A stretch of DNA of 64,000 nucleotides from Calidifontimicrobium sp035325925 (lineage in GTDB: Bacteria > Pseudomonadota > Gammaproteobacteria > Burkholderiales > Burkholderiaceae_C). Positions 56,928 through 64,000 of this stretch are shown here, one piece after another. The stretch's first letter is position 1. Each line of letters begins with the position of its first letter. The stretch lies in NCBI RefSeq assembly GCF_035325925.1, contig NZ_DAOKZA010000006.1:44747-108746 (forward strand), read 5' to 3'. The notes under the pieces are model-generated. The model was not told the DNA's origin and made no database searches. It saw nothing but the letters and a program-made list of their open reading frames with translations. Both the position numbers and the translations under genes were made by a program.

Positions 56928-58373
56928 ATGAACCCCGTTGACGTGCAACCCGTGATCATGGCCGGCGGCTCCGGCACGCGGCTGTGGCCGCTGTCGCGCG
57001 CCGGCTACCCGAAGCAGTTCCTCGTGCTCGCCGGCAACGAGAGCCTGTTCCAGCAGGCCGCGCGCCGGCTGGCCGCGCTGGCCGGCGAAGGCGTCGCCGT
57101 CGGCGCACCGATGGTGGTCGGCAACGAGGAGCACCGCTTCCTCGTGCTCGACCAGTTGCGCGAGCAGCGGCTCGAACCGGCGGCGGTGCTGCTCGAGCCG
57201 GCCGGGCGCAACACCGCGCCGGCGCTCACGCTGGCCGCGCTGCAGGCGATGGACGACGGCCGCGACCCGGTGCTCGCCGTGACGCCGGCCGACCAGACGG
57301 TGGCCGACGAGGCGGCGTTCACGCGCGCACTGCGCGATGCGGCGCGCATCGCGGCGCACGGCGAGATCGCGATCCTCGGCGTGCCGCCGGTGCGCCCGGA
57401 GACCGGCTACGGCTACATCCGCGCCGCGTCGCCCGACGCCGGCGACGCGCCGGCGGTGACCGCGTTCGTCGAGAAGCCCGACGCCGACACCGCGCGCCGC
57501 TACCTCGCCGAAGGCGGCTACTACTGGAACGCCGGCATGTTCGTGCTGCGCGCCAGCACCTGGCTGGCGGCGCTCGAGCGCTTCCGCCCGGACATCGCCG
57601 CCGCGACGCGCGCCGCGTGGGACGCGCGACGCGGCGACGCGCTCTTCGTGCGACCGGGTGCGGCCGAGTTCGCCGCGGTGCCCGCCGAGTCGGTCGACTA
57701 CGCGGTGATGGAACGCTGCCCGGGCAGCGACATCGGCATCCGCATGGTCGCGCTCGAAGCCGGCTGGAACGACCTCGGCGCCTGGGACGCCGTGTGGCAG
57801 GTGCTGCCGAAGGACGGCGCCGGCAACGCCGCCGTCGGCGACGCGATCGTCGCCGACTGCCGCAACACGCTGGTGCACGCGTCGAGCCGGCTCGTCAGCG
57901 TGATCGGCATCGACGACGCGGTGGTCGTCGAGACCGCCGACGCGGTGCTGGTGGCCAGCCGAGCGAAGAGCCAGGACGTGAAGAAGGTCGTCGAGCGCCT
58001 GGGCCAGGAGCAGCGCGGCGAGCACGCGCTGCACCGCAAGGTGCACCGCCCCTGGGGCTGGTACGACAGCGTCGACGACGGCGCGCGCTTCCAGGTCAAG
58101 CGCATCATGGTCAAGCCCGGCGCGTCGCTGAGCCTGCAGATGCACCACCACCGCGCCGAGCACTGGATCGTCGTCAGCGGCACCGCCGAGGTCACGGTCG
58201 GCGACAAGAAGATCCTGCTCGCCGAGAACCAGAGCACCTACATCCCGCTCGGCGAGGTGCACCGGCTGGCCAACCCGGGCAAGGTGCCGCTCGAGATCAT
58301 CGAGGTGCAGTCGGGCAGCTACCTCGGCGAGGACGACATCGTGCGCTTCGAGGACACCTACGGGCGCCGGTAG
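56928..58373 (+). CDS. manC: Mannose-1-phosphate guanylyltransferase / mannose-6-phosphate isomerase
   Basis: A protein of 481 residues, type II bifunctional form. The pyrophosphorylase half has VIMAGGSGTRLWPLSRAGYPKQFL, VLLEPAGRNTAPALTLAAL and VEKPDADTARRYL. The cupin isomerase half (residues ~360-481) has RPWGWYDSVDDGARFQVKRIM, MHHHRAEHWIVVSGTAEVT and LGEVHRLANPGKVPLEIIEV. It makes GDP-mannose for exopolysaccharide. A weak 5-bp hairpin (56873-56887) lies before it. It is convergent with an EpsD-like gene. Confidence 0.95.
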   Translation: MNPVDVQPVIMAGGSGTRLWPLSRAGYPKQFLVLAGNESLFQQAARRLAALAGEGVAVGAPMVVGNEEHRFLVLDQLREQRLEPAAVLLEPAGRNTAPALTLAALQAMDDGRDPVLAVTPADQTVADEAAFTRALRDAARIAAHGEIAILGVPPVRPETGYGYIRAASPDAGDAPAVTAFVEKPDADTARRYLAEGGYYWNAGMFVLRASTWLAALERFRPDIAAATRAAWDARRGDALFVRPGAAEFAAVPAESVDYAVMERCPGSDIGIRMVALEAGWNDLGAWDAVWQVLPKDGAGNAAVGDAIVADCRNTLVHASSRLVSVIGIDDAVVVETADAVLVASRAKSQDVKKVVERLGQEQRGEHALHRKVHRPWGWYDSVDDGARFQVKRIMVKPGASLSLQMHHHRAEHWIVVSGTAEVTVGDKKILLAENQSTYIPLGEVHRLANPGKVPLEIIEVQSGSYLGEDDIVRFEDTYGRR

Positions 58374-58406
58374 GCGCACGCCGGGCGCGCCGGGCACGTC
58401 GCGGCG

Positions 58407-59336
58407 TCAGCGCACCGGCTCGGAAGCGTCACTCGCCGCATCGCTGGCCGCCGGGTCGATCGCCGGCGGCGGCGACTCCGCGAAGCGGCCGACGTACTCG
58501 ACCCTGGCCTCGCGCCGCAGCGCGCCCAGGTCGTCGCGCACCAGCGCACGGCGGCGCTCGGCGAGCAGGCGCTGCTCGATGGCCGCTCGCGCCTGCTCGA
58601 GCGTCACCGGCTGTTCGCGCGAGCCGGCGACGATCGCCACCAGCACCCCGTTCGGCGCGGCGGTGAACAGCGCCTGCCCGTCGCGCAGCGCGGCCAGCGC
58701 GGCCAGGCGCGCCGGCGGCAGCTGCTCGGCCGCGCGCACCGCCTGCACCGCGGCGAAGCGGTAGCCATTGGCGCGCAGCCAGTCGGCGAACGCATCGACG
58801 CCACCGCCCTCGCCCAGCCGCGCGCGCAGTGCGTCGACCTGCTCGGGGCGCGCCTCGATCGCGATCTCCTGCAACTGGAAGATGCGCCGCTTCGCGAACA
58901 GCGCCGGGTGCTCGTCGTAGTAGCGGCGCACCGCGTCGGCGTCCGGCGCGGCGGCGGCGGCACCGACGCGCTCGAGGTAGGCGCGCGCGAGCACCTCGCG
59001 CCGCGCCAGGTCGAGCTGCAGTTGCACCTTCGGGTCGCGGTCGAGGTCGAGTTGCTGCGCGCGCTGCACCGCCAGCGACTGGTGGATCAGCCGCTCGAGC
59101 ACGACCTTGGCTGCGGCGTCGGCCTGCTCGCCCGGCACCGCGCGCTGCTGCAACACCTGCTGGATCTGCGGCAGCGTGATCGTCTCGCCGTTGACGCGCG
59201 CCGCGGCCTGCATGGCGCGGTCGCGCTTGCCCGGGTCGCCGCAGGCCACCAACCCGATCGACGACGCGACCGACAGCGCCACCAGTGCTGCAGACGCCGC
59301 GGCGCGGCGCATCGCTGCGGCGGGCCTCGGGTTCAT
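58407..59336 (-). CDS. EpsD-family peptidyl-prolyl isomerase lipoprotein
   Basis: A protein of 309 residues. A signal peptide with lipobox LVACGD (Cys ~ residue 32) is followed by a SurA-like N-domain (RVNGETITLPQIQQVLQQR) and a parvulin-like region (RRIFQLQEIAIEA). The central PPIase domain appears incomplete, as in EpsD proteins of exopolysaccharide clusters. These fold or help export outer-membrane polysaccharide components. No other eps export gene is near. Confidence 0.82.
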   Translation of the reverse strand: MNPRPAAAMRRAAASAALVALSVASSIGLVACGDPGKRDRAMQAAARVNGETITLPQIQQVLQQRAVPGEQADAAAKVVLERLIHQSLAVQRAQQLDLDRDPKVQLQLDLARREVLARAYLERVGAAAAAPDADAVRRYYDEHPALFAKRRIFQLQEIAIEARPEQVDALRARLGEGGGVDAFADWLRANGYRFAAVQAVRAAEQLPPARLAALAALRDGQALFTAAPNGVLVAIVAGSREQPVTLEQARAAIEQRLLAERRRALVRDDLGALRREARVEYVGRFAESPPPAIDPAASDAASDASEPVR

Positions 59337-59380
59337 CCAGGGCGCCTCGCCCGGCACGGCGGCGCAGCCGCGGCGCCGGT

Positions 59381-60112
59381 TCAGCACTTGATGCCGACGT
59401 GCAGCGCGACGACGCCGCCGGTCAGGTTGTGCACGTCGACGTGGCCGAAGCCGGCGGACTTCATCATCGCCTTCAGCGTCGCCTGGTCGGGGTGCATGCG
59501 GATCGACTCGGCGAGGTAGCGGTAGCTGTCGGCGTCGCCGGCCACCCAGCGGCCCAACCGCGGCAGCACGTTGAACGAGTACCAGTCGTACGCCTTCTCC
59601 ATCGGCTTGGCGACCCTGGAGAACTCGAGCACCAGCAGCCGTCCACCCGGCTTGAGCACGCGCCCCATCTCGGCCAGCGCCTGCTCCTTGCGGGTCATGT
59701 TGCGCAGGCCGAAGGCGACGCTGACGAGGTCGAAGCGACCGTCGCGAAACGGCAGCCGCTCGGCGTCGCATGCCACGGTGGGCAGCGCCAGGCCCTCGTC
59801 GAGCAGGCGGTCGCGACCGGTGGTCAGCATCGCGAGGTTGATGTCGGTGTGCACGACGCAGCCGTCGCGGCCGGCCTTGCGCGCGAAGGCGCGCGCGAGG
59901 TCGCCGGTGCCGCCGGCGATGTCGAGCACCTGCTGCCCTGGGCGCACGTCGGCCACCGCGACCGCGTACGCCTTCCACGCGCGGTGCAGCCCGAGCGACA
60001 TCAGGTCGTTCATCAGGTCGTACTTCGGCGCCACCGAGTCGAACACGCCACGCACGCGGCGCGCCTTCTCGCGCTCGTCGACGGTCTCGAAGCCGAAGTG
60101 GGTCTGGCTCAT
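59381..60112 (-). CDS. ubiE: Ubiquinone/menaquinone C-methyltransferase
   Basis: A protein of 243 residues. FDSVAPKYDLMNDLMSLGLHRAWK and VLDIAGGTGDLARAFAR (SAM motif I), then SVAFGLRNMTRKEQALAEMGRVLKPGGRLLVLEFS and the end DVHNLTGGVVALHVGIKC are UbiE hallmarks. It methylates the C-2/C-3 position of the quinol ring. It follows the DUF971 gene by 13 bases in the operon. Confidence 0.96.
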   Translation of the reverse strand: MSQTHFGFETVDEREKARRVRGVFDSVAPKYDLMNDLMSLGLHRAWKAYAVAVADVRPGQQVLDIAGGTGDLARAFARKAGRDGCVVHTDINLAMLTTGRDRLLDEGLALPTVACDAERLPFRDGRFDLVSVAFGLRNMTRKEQALAEMGRVLKPGGRLLVLEFSRVAKPMEKAYDWYSFNVLPRLGRWVAGDADSYRYLAESIRMHPDQATLKAMMKSAGFGHVDVHNLTGGVVALHVGIKC

Positions 60113-60125
60113 CGCGCCACGGCGC

Positions 60126-60539
60126 TCAGTGATGCCCGCAGCCGCCGCCGGCCTTCTCGACCATCGGCGCGTCGCGGTCGATGCCGGCGTCGCACAGGCG
60201 CTGCTCGTAGCGCTGCCACAGTTCGCCCTGCCTCGCGCCGAGGTGGTACAGGTACTCCCACGAGAAGATGCCCGACGAGTGGCCGTCGGAGAAGGTGGGC
60301 TGGATCGCGTAGTGCCCCACCGGCTCGACGCCGACGATCTCGACGTCGCGCTTGCCGGTCTGCAGCACCTCCTGCCCCGGCCCGTGGCCCTGCACCTCGG
60401 CCGAGGGCGAGTACACGCGCATCAGCTCGAACGGGATGCGAAAGCGCGCGCCGTCGTCGAACGCGATCTCGAGCGCGCGCGACTGCTGGTGCACGGTGAC
60501 CTCGGTCGGTTTCGGGGTGTTGCGGTCAAGGCCGGCCAT
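60126..60539 (-). CDS. DUF971 protein
   Basis: A protein of 137 residues. EVTVHQQSRALEIAFDDG, LMRVYSPSAEVQGHGP, GQEVLQTGKRDVEIVGVEPV and GHSSGIFSWEYLYHL form the DUF971 pattern (N-terminal domain of gamma-butyrobetaine hydroxylase-like proteins). The tail GGGCGHH may bind metal; a role in Fe-S or quinone assembly is only suggested by its constant place before ubiE. AGGAACC precedes the ATG at 60539. Confidence 0.92.
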   Translation of the reverse strand: MAGLDRNTPKPTEVTVHQQSRALEIAFDDGARFRIPFELMRVYSPSAEVQGHGPGQEVLQTGKRDVEIVGVEPVGHYAIQPTFSDGHSSGIFSWEYLYHLGARQGELWQRYEQRLCDAGIDRDAPMVEKAGGGCGHH

Positions 60540-60571
60540 GGCGAGGTTCCTGAGGCGAAGTCGAAGTCGAG

Positions 60572-61003
60572 TCAAGCATAGCGCAGCCGCTCGGCCAGGC
60601 GCTGGTCGAGCTCGGGCAGCGCGGCGGCCACGCGCGCCAGCGCGGCCGCGTCGGCCGCGCGCTGCGCCGCGCCCCACACCGGCTGCGGGAAGTGGCTGTC
60701 CCAGTCGAAGCGGGCGATCACGTGCCAGTGCAGGTGCGGCGTGACGTTGCCCAGCGACGCGAGGTTGATCTTGGTCGGACGCAGGCGTTCGCGCAGCGTG
60801 CGCTCGACGGTGTCGACGAGCACGATGCAGCGGTCGCGCCCGGCGGGGTCGAGGTCGCTGAACTCGGCGACATGCGCGTTGCAGACCACGCGGTAGAACG
60901 CCGGGAACGCCGCGTCGTCGACGCCGACCACGCGCCAGTCGCCGTCGCGGTGGATCAGCCGCCCGCCGTCGTGTGCGCACAGCTCGCAGCCGTCGACCTT
61001 CAT
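60572..61003 (-). CDS. HIT-family hydrolase
   Basis: A protein of 143 residues. The histidine triad is HLHWHVIARF. CELCAHDGG at the start may bind zinc. VNLASLGN-like INLASLGNVTPHLHWHV is the standard HIT core. It hydrolyses nucleotide phosphoramidates or dinucleotides. It lies four bases after the FAD oxidoreductase and 32 before DUF971. Confidence 0.94.
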   Translation of the reverse strand: MKVDGCELCAHDGGRLIHRDGDWRVVGVDDAAFPAFYRVVCNAHVAEFSDLDPAGRDRCIVLVDTVERTLRERLRPTKINLASLGNVTPHLHWHVIARFDWDSHFPQPVWGAAQRAADAAALARVAAALPELDQRLAERLRYA

Positions 61004-61007
61004 CGGC

Positions 61008-64000
61008 TCACACCAGCACGCGTTCGATGCCGCCGGCGTTGGCGCGCGCGACGTAGTCGGGCAGCCAGTTCTCGCCGAGGATCTGGCGCGCCATCTCGAC
61101 GACGATGTAGTCGGCCTCGAGCAGGCCGCTGTCCAGGTCGTCCTCGTAGCGCTTGAGGCCCTGCAGGCAGCTCGGGCACGAGGTGAGGATCTTCACGTCG
61201 CCCTGGTGGCCCTGGGCGCGCAGCGCCGCCTCGCCGCGGCGGATCTCCTGCTCCTTGCGGAAGCGCACCTGCGTCGCGATGTCGGGCCGCGTGACGCCCA
61301 GCGTGCCGCTCTCGCCGCAGCAGCGCTCGCTCTTGACCACCCGGTCGCCCACCAGTGCGCGCACGGTGGCCATCGGGTCGCCGAGCTTCATCGGGTTGTG
61401 GCACGGTTCGTGGTACAGGAAGGCGCCGGGGCGCGGCAGCACGATGCCCTTGTCCAGCAGGTACTCGTGAATGTCGACGATGCGGCAGCCGGGGAAGATG
61501 TCCTCGAACTGGTAGCCCTGCAGCTGGTCGTGGCAGGTGCCGCAGCTGACCAACACGGTCTTGATGTCGAGGTAGTTCAGCGTGTTGGCCACGCGGTGGA
61601 ACAGCACGCGGTTGTCGGTGATGATCTTCTCCGCCTTGTCGTACTGGCCCGAGCCGCGCTGCGGATAGCCGCAGCACAGGTAGCCGGGCGGCAGCACGGT
61701 CTGCACGCCGGCGTGCCAGAGCATCGCCTGCGTGGCCAGCCCGACCTGGCTGAACAGCCGCTCCGAGCCGCAGCCCGGGAAGTAGAAGACGGCCTCGGTG
61801 TCGACGCTGGTGCGCTGCGGGTCGCGGATCACCGGCACGTAGTGCCGGTCCTCGATGTCGAGCAGCGCGCGCGCGGTACGCTTGGGCAGCCCGCCGGGCA
61901 GCTTCTTGTTGACGAAGTGGATCACCTGCTCGCGCACCGGCGCGGCGCCGACGCTGGCCGGCGGCGCGACGGTCTGGCGGCGCGCGACCTTCTTCAGCAG
62001 GTCGTTGGCCACGCGCTGCGCGCGGAACCCCACGTCGACCATCGCGCTGCGCATCAGCTTGATCGTGCCCGGGCTCGTCGCGTTGAGGAAGAACATCGCC
62101 GCCGCGTTGCCGGGGCGCCAGCTCTTGCGCCCCATCTTGCGCAGCAGGTTGCGCATGTTCATCGACACGTCGCCGAAGTCGATGTTCACCGGGCACGGCT
62201 TGAGGCACTTGTGGCACACGGTGCAGTGGTCGGCCACGTCCTCGAACTCGGCCCAGTGCGCGACGCTGACGCCCCGGCGCGTCTGCTCCTCGTAGAGGAA
62301 CGCCTCGATCAGCAGCGAGGTGGCGAGGATCTTGTTGCGCGGGCTGTACAGCAGGTTCGCGCGCGGCACGTGCGTCGCACACACCGGCTTGCACTTGCCG
62401 CAGCGCAGGCAGTCCTTGACGCTGTCGCTGATCGCGCCGATGTCCGACTGCTGCATGATCAGCGACTCATGCCCCATCAGCCCGAAGCTGGGCGTGTAGG
62501 CGTGTCGCAGGTCGGCGGCGCGCACGTCGTCGCCCAGCCCCGAGACGTCGCGCAGCAGCTTGCCCTTGTTGAAGCGGCCCTGCGGGTCGACGCGCTGCTT
62601 GTAGTCGGCGAACGCGGCGATCTCGTCGTCGGTGAGGAACTCGAGCTTGGTGATGCCGATGCCGTGCTCGCCGCTGATCACCCCGCCGAGGCTGCGCGCC
62701 AGCGCCATGATGCGCGCCACCGCCTCGTGCGCGGCCTGCAGCATCTCGTAGTTGTCGCTGTTGACCGGGATGTTGGTGTGCACGTTGCCGTCGCCGGCGT
62801 GCATGTGCAGCGCGACCCACACGCGAGCGCGCAGCACCTCGGCGTGGATGCGCTCGCACTCGTCGAGCACCGGCTTGAACGCGGCACCGGAGAAGATCTC
62901 GCGCAGCGCGCCGCGGATCTGCGTCTTCCACGACGCGCGCAGCGTGCCGTCCTGCAGGTCCTCGAAGAAGCTGCGCGCGCCGGGGCGCGGCACGTCGAGT
63001 CCCTCGAGCCACCGCTGCCACAGCGACTTGACCTCGCGCAGCCGCTGCAGCGCCTGCTGCACGCGGTCCTCGAGCAGTTCAGCGCCGGGGATCTCGCCGG
63101 CGTCGTCGCTGCGCCCCAGCGGCAGCGAGCCGCGTTCGAAGAACGCCTCGAGCCGCTCGGCGAGCTGCAGCTTGTTGCGCAGGCTCAGCTCGATGTTGAT
63201 GCGCTCGATGCCGTTGGTGTACTCGCCCATGCGCTCGAGCGGGATCACCACGTCCTCGTTGATCTTGAACGCGTTGGTGTGCCGCGCGATCGCCGCGGTG
63301 CGCTTGCGGTCGAGCCAGAACTTCTTGCGCGCGTCGGCGCTGACGGCGACGAAACCCTCGCCGGCGCGGCTGTTGGCGATGCGCACGACCTCGCTGGCCG
63401 CGCGCGCCACCGCCGCCTCGTCGTCGCCGACGATGTCGCCGAGCAGCACCATCTTCGGCAGGCCGCCGCGCTTGCTCTTGGTGGCGTAGCCCACGGCCTT
63501 GAGGTAGCGGTCGTCGAGGTGCTCGAGGCCGGCCAGGATCGCCCCGTTCGGCTTCTTCGCCTCGGCGAACATCAGGTTCTTGATCTCGACGATGCTCGGC
63601 ACCGCCAGCTTCGCGTTGCCGAAGAACTCGAGGCACACGCTGCGCACGTGCGCCGGCATGCGGTGCACGACCCAGCGTGCGCTGGTGATCAGGCCGTCGC
63701 AGCCCTCCTTCTGGATGCCGGGCAGCCCGGCGAGGAACTTGTCGGTGACGTCCTTGCCCAGCCCTTGCTTGCGGAACACGCGCCCGGGGATGTCCAGGCG
63801 CTCGGTGCGCTGCAACGTCCTGCCGCTGGCGTCGTAGTGGCGCAGCTCGAAGCTGGCGACCTCGACGTCGTGGATCTTGCCCAGGTTGTGGTCCAGCCGC
63901 ACGACCTCGAGCCAGGTCGCCTCCGGCGTGACCATCTTCCAGCTCGCGAGGTTGTCCAGCGCGGTGCCCCACAGCACCGCCTTCTTGCCGCCGGCGTTCA
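61008..64000 (-). CDS. Large FAD/FMN-binding oxidoreductase with Fe-S and cysteine-rich domains (N-terminus beyond right edge)
   Basis: The frame is open from the right edge for about 998 residues. The edge fragment NAGGKKAVLWGTALDNL belongs to a glycolate-oxidase-like FAD-binding domain. A central FAD-oxidase C-terminal domain has MHAGDGNVHTNIPVN and SGEHGIGITKLEFL. Two 4Fe-4S clusters follow: CLRCGKCKPVC and CTVCHKCLKPCP. Two CCG-type domains contain FPGCGSERLF, CCGYP, SCGTC and CCGESGTLGV. This order is the D-lactate/glycolate dehydrogenase-like giant protein of Burkholderiales, probably donating electrons to quinone. Full length would be about 1,300 residues. It heads the HIT-DUF971-ubiE operon. 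Confidence 0.94.
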   Translation of the reverse strand, partial: NAGGKKAVLWGTALDNLASWKMVTPEATWLEVVRLDHNLGKIHDVEVASFELRHYDASGRTLQRTERLDIPGRVFRKQGLGKDVTDKFLAGLPGIQKEGCDGLITSARWVVHRMPAHVRSVCLEFFGNAKLAVPSIVEIKNLMFAEAKKPNGAILAGLEHLDDRYLKAVGYATKSKRGGLPKMVLLGDIVGDDEAAVARAASEVVRIANSRAGEGFVAVSADARKKFWLDRKRTAAIARHTNAFKINEDVVIPLERMGEYTNGIERINIELSLRNKLQLAERLEAFFERGSLPLGRSDDAGEIPGAELLEDRVQQALQRLREVKSLWQRWLEGLDVPRPGARSFFEDLQDGTLRASWKTQIRGALREIFSGAAFKPVLDECERIHAEVLRARVWVALHMHAGDGNVHTNIPVNSDNYEMLQAAHEAVARIMALARSLGGVISGEHGIGITKLEFLTDDEIAAFADYKQRVDPQGRFNKGKLLRDVSGLGDDVRAADLRHAYTPSFGLMGHESLIMQQSDIGAISDSVKDCLRCGKCKPVCATHVPRANLLYSPRNKILATSLLIEAFLYEEQTRRGVSVAHWAEFEDVADHCTVCHKCLKPCPVNIDFGDVSMNMRNLLRKMGRKSWRPGNAAAMFFLNATSPGTIKLMRSAMVDVGFRAQRVANDLLKKVARRQTVAPPASVGAAPVREQVIHFVNKKLPGGLPKRTARALLDIEDRHYVPVIRDPQRTSVDTEAVFYFPGCGSERLFSQVGLATQAMLWHAGVQTVLPPGYLCCGYPQRGSGQYDKAEKIITDNRVLFHRVANTLNYLDIKTVLVSCGTCHDQLQGYQFEDIFPGCRIVDIHEYLLDKGIVLPRPGAFLYHEPCHNPMKLGDPMATVRALVGDRVVKSERCCGESGTLGVTRPDIATQVRFRKEQEIRRGEAALRAQGHQGDVKILTSCPSCLQGLKRYEDDLDSGLLEADYIVVEMARQILGENWLPDYVARANAGGIERVLV

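Noticed and set aside
1..64000. tRNA, rRNA, CRISPR arrays, insertion sequences, integrases and phage genes.
   Set aside because: I looked for cloverleaf-type arms, repeat-spacer patterns, transposase motifs and flanking repeats and saw none. A tRNAscan/CRISPR scan could confirm.

Overview
The window reads as ordinary chromosome of a GC-rich betaproteobacterium, most likely order Burkholderiales (Rubrivivax/Leptothrix-like group). The grounds are very high GC, GTG/TTG starts, a family-typical block (giant FAD/FMN oxidoreductase with a DUF3683-type layout, HIT protein, DUF971, ubiE ... ubiJ-ubiB-FmdB-DUF502-aspS ... nudB-EEP-clsB), and many 1- to 4-base stop/start overlaps. I found no rRNA, tRNA, CRISPR, insertion sequence or prophage.

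Layout. 1-5.5 kb: TonB-dependent receptor cut by the left edge, DUF456 protein, Tim44-like protein, phosphatase, cold-shock gene with a long leader, rsgA. 5.5-6.0 kb: the only long gene-free stretch, with an inverted repeat and tiny frames. 6-13 kb: VOC enzyme divergent from a MarR regulator, rluA, intradiol dioxygenase, SDR plus enoyl-CoA hydratase, YbdK-type ligase coupled to a CPA2 antiporter. 13-20 kb: S10 peptidase, a repeat-bearing secreted protein, DUF502, small proteins, uvrD, guaC. 20-26.7 kb: PAS-LuxR regulator divergent from an acyl-CoA ligase/3-hydroxybutyrate dehydrogenase/MFS operon, then ggt. 26.7-31.4 kb: glutamine-synthetase-like enzyme, then a glgC - universal stress protein - PaaK-like operon. 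31.6-43.3 kb: Pat-type acetyltransferase coupled to a MacB-like exporter, then a five-gene importer operon. 43.3-48 kb: flavin reductase, ScyD-like protein, MBL exonuclease, DUF805, clsB. 48-64 kb: the housekeeping block, interrupted by a UbiA-type prenyltransferase gene and by galE-manC-epsD; the right edge cuts the FAD oxidoreductase.

Regulation. Two signals recur. (1) FNR/ANR-type boxes (TTGAC/T-N4-G/ATCAA) lie 28.5-29.5 bp upstream of a -10-like hexamer before glgC, the Pat gene, the importer operon and the UbiA-type gene. This suggests that glycogen, protein acetylation, an uptake system and quinone-type prenylation are linked to low oxygen. (2) At least eight genes have a -10-like hexamer ending 6 or 7 nt before the start codon, which predicts leaderless mRNAs. 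Both are inferences from sequence alone.
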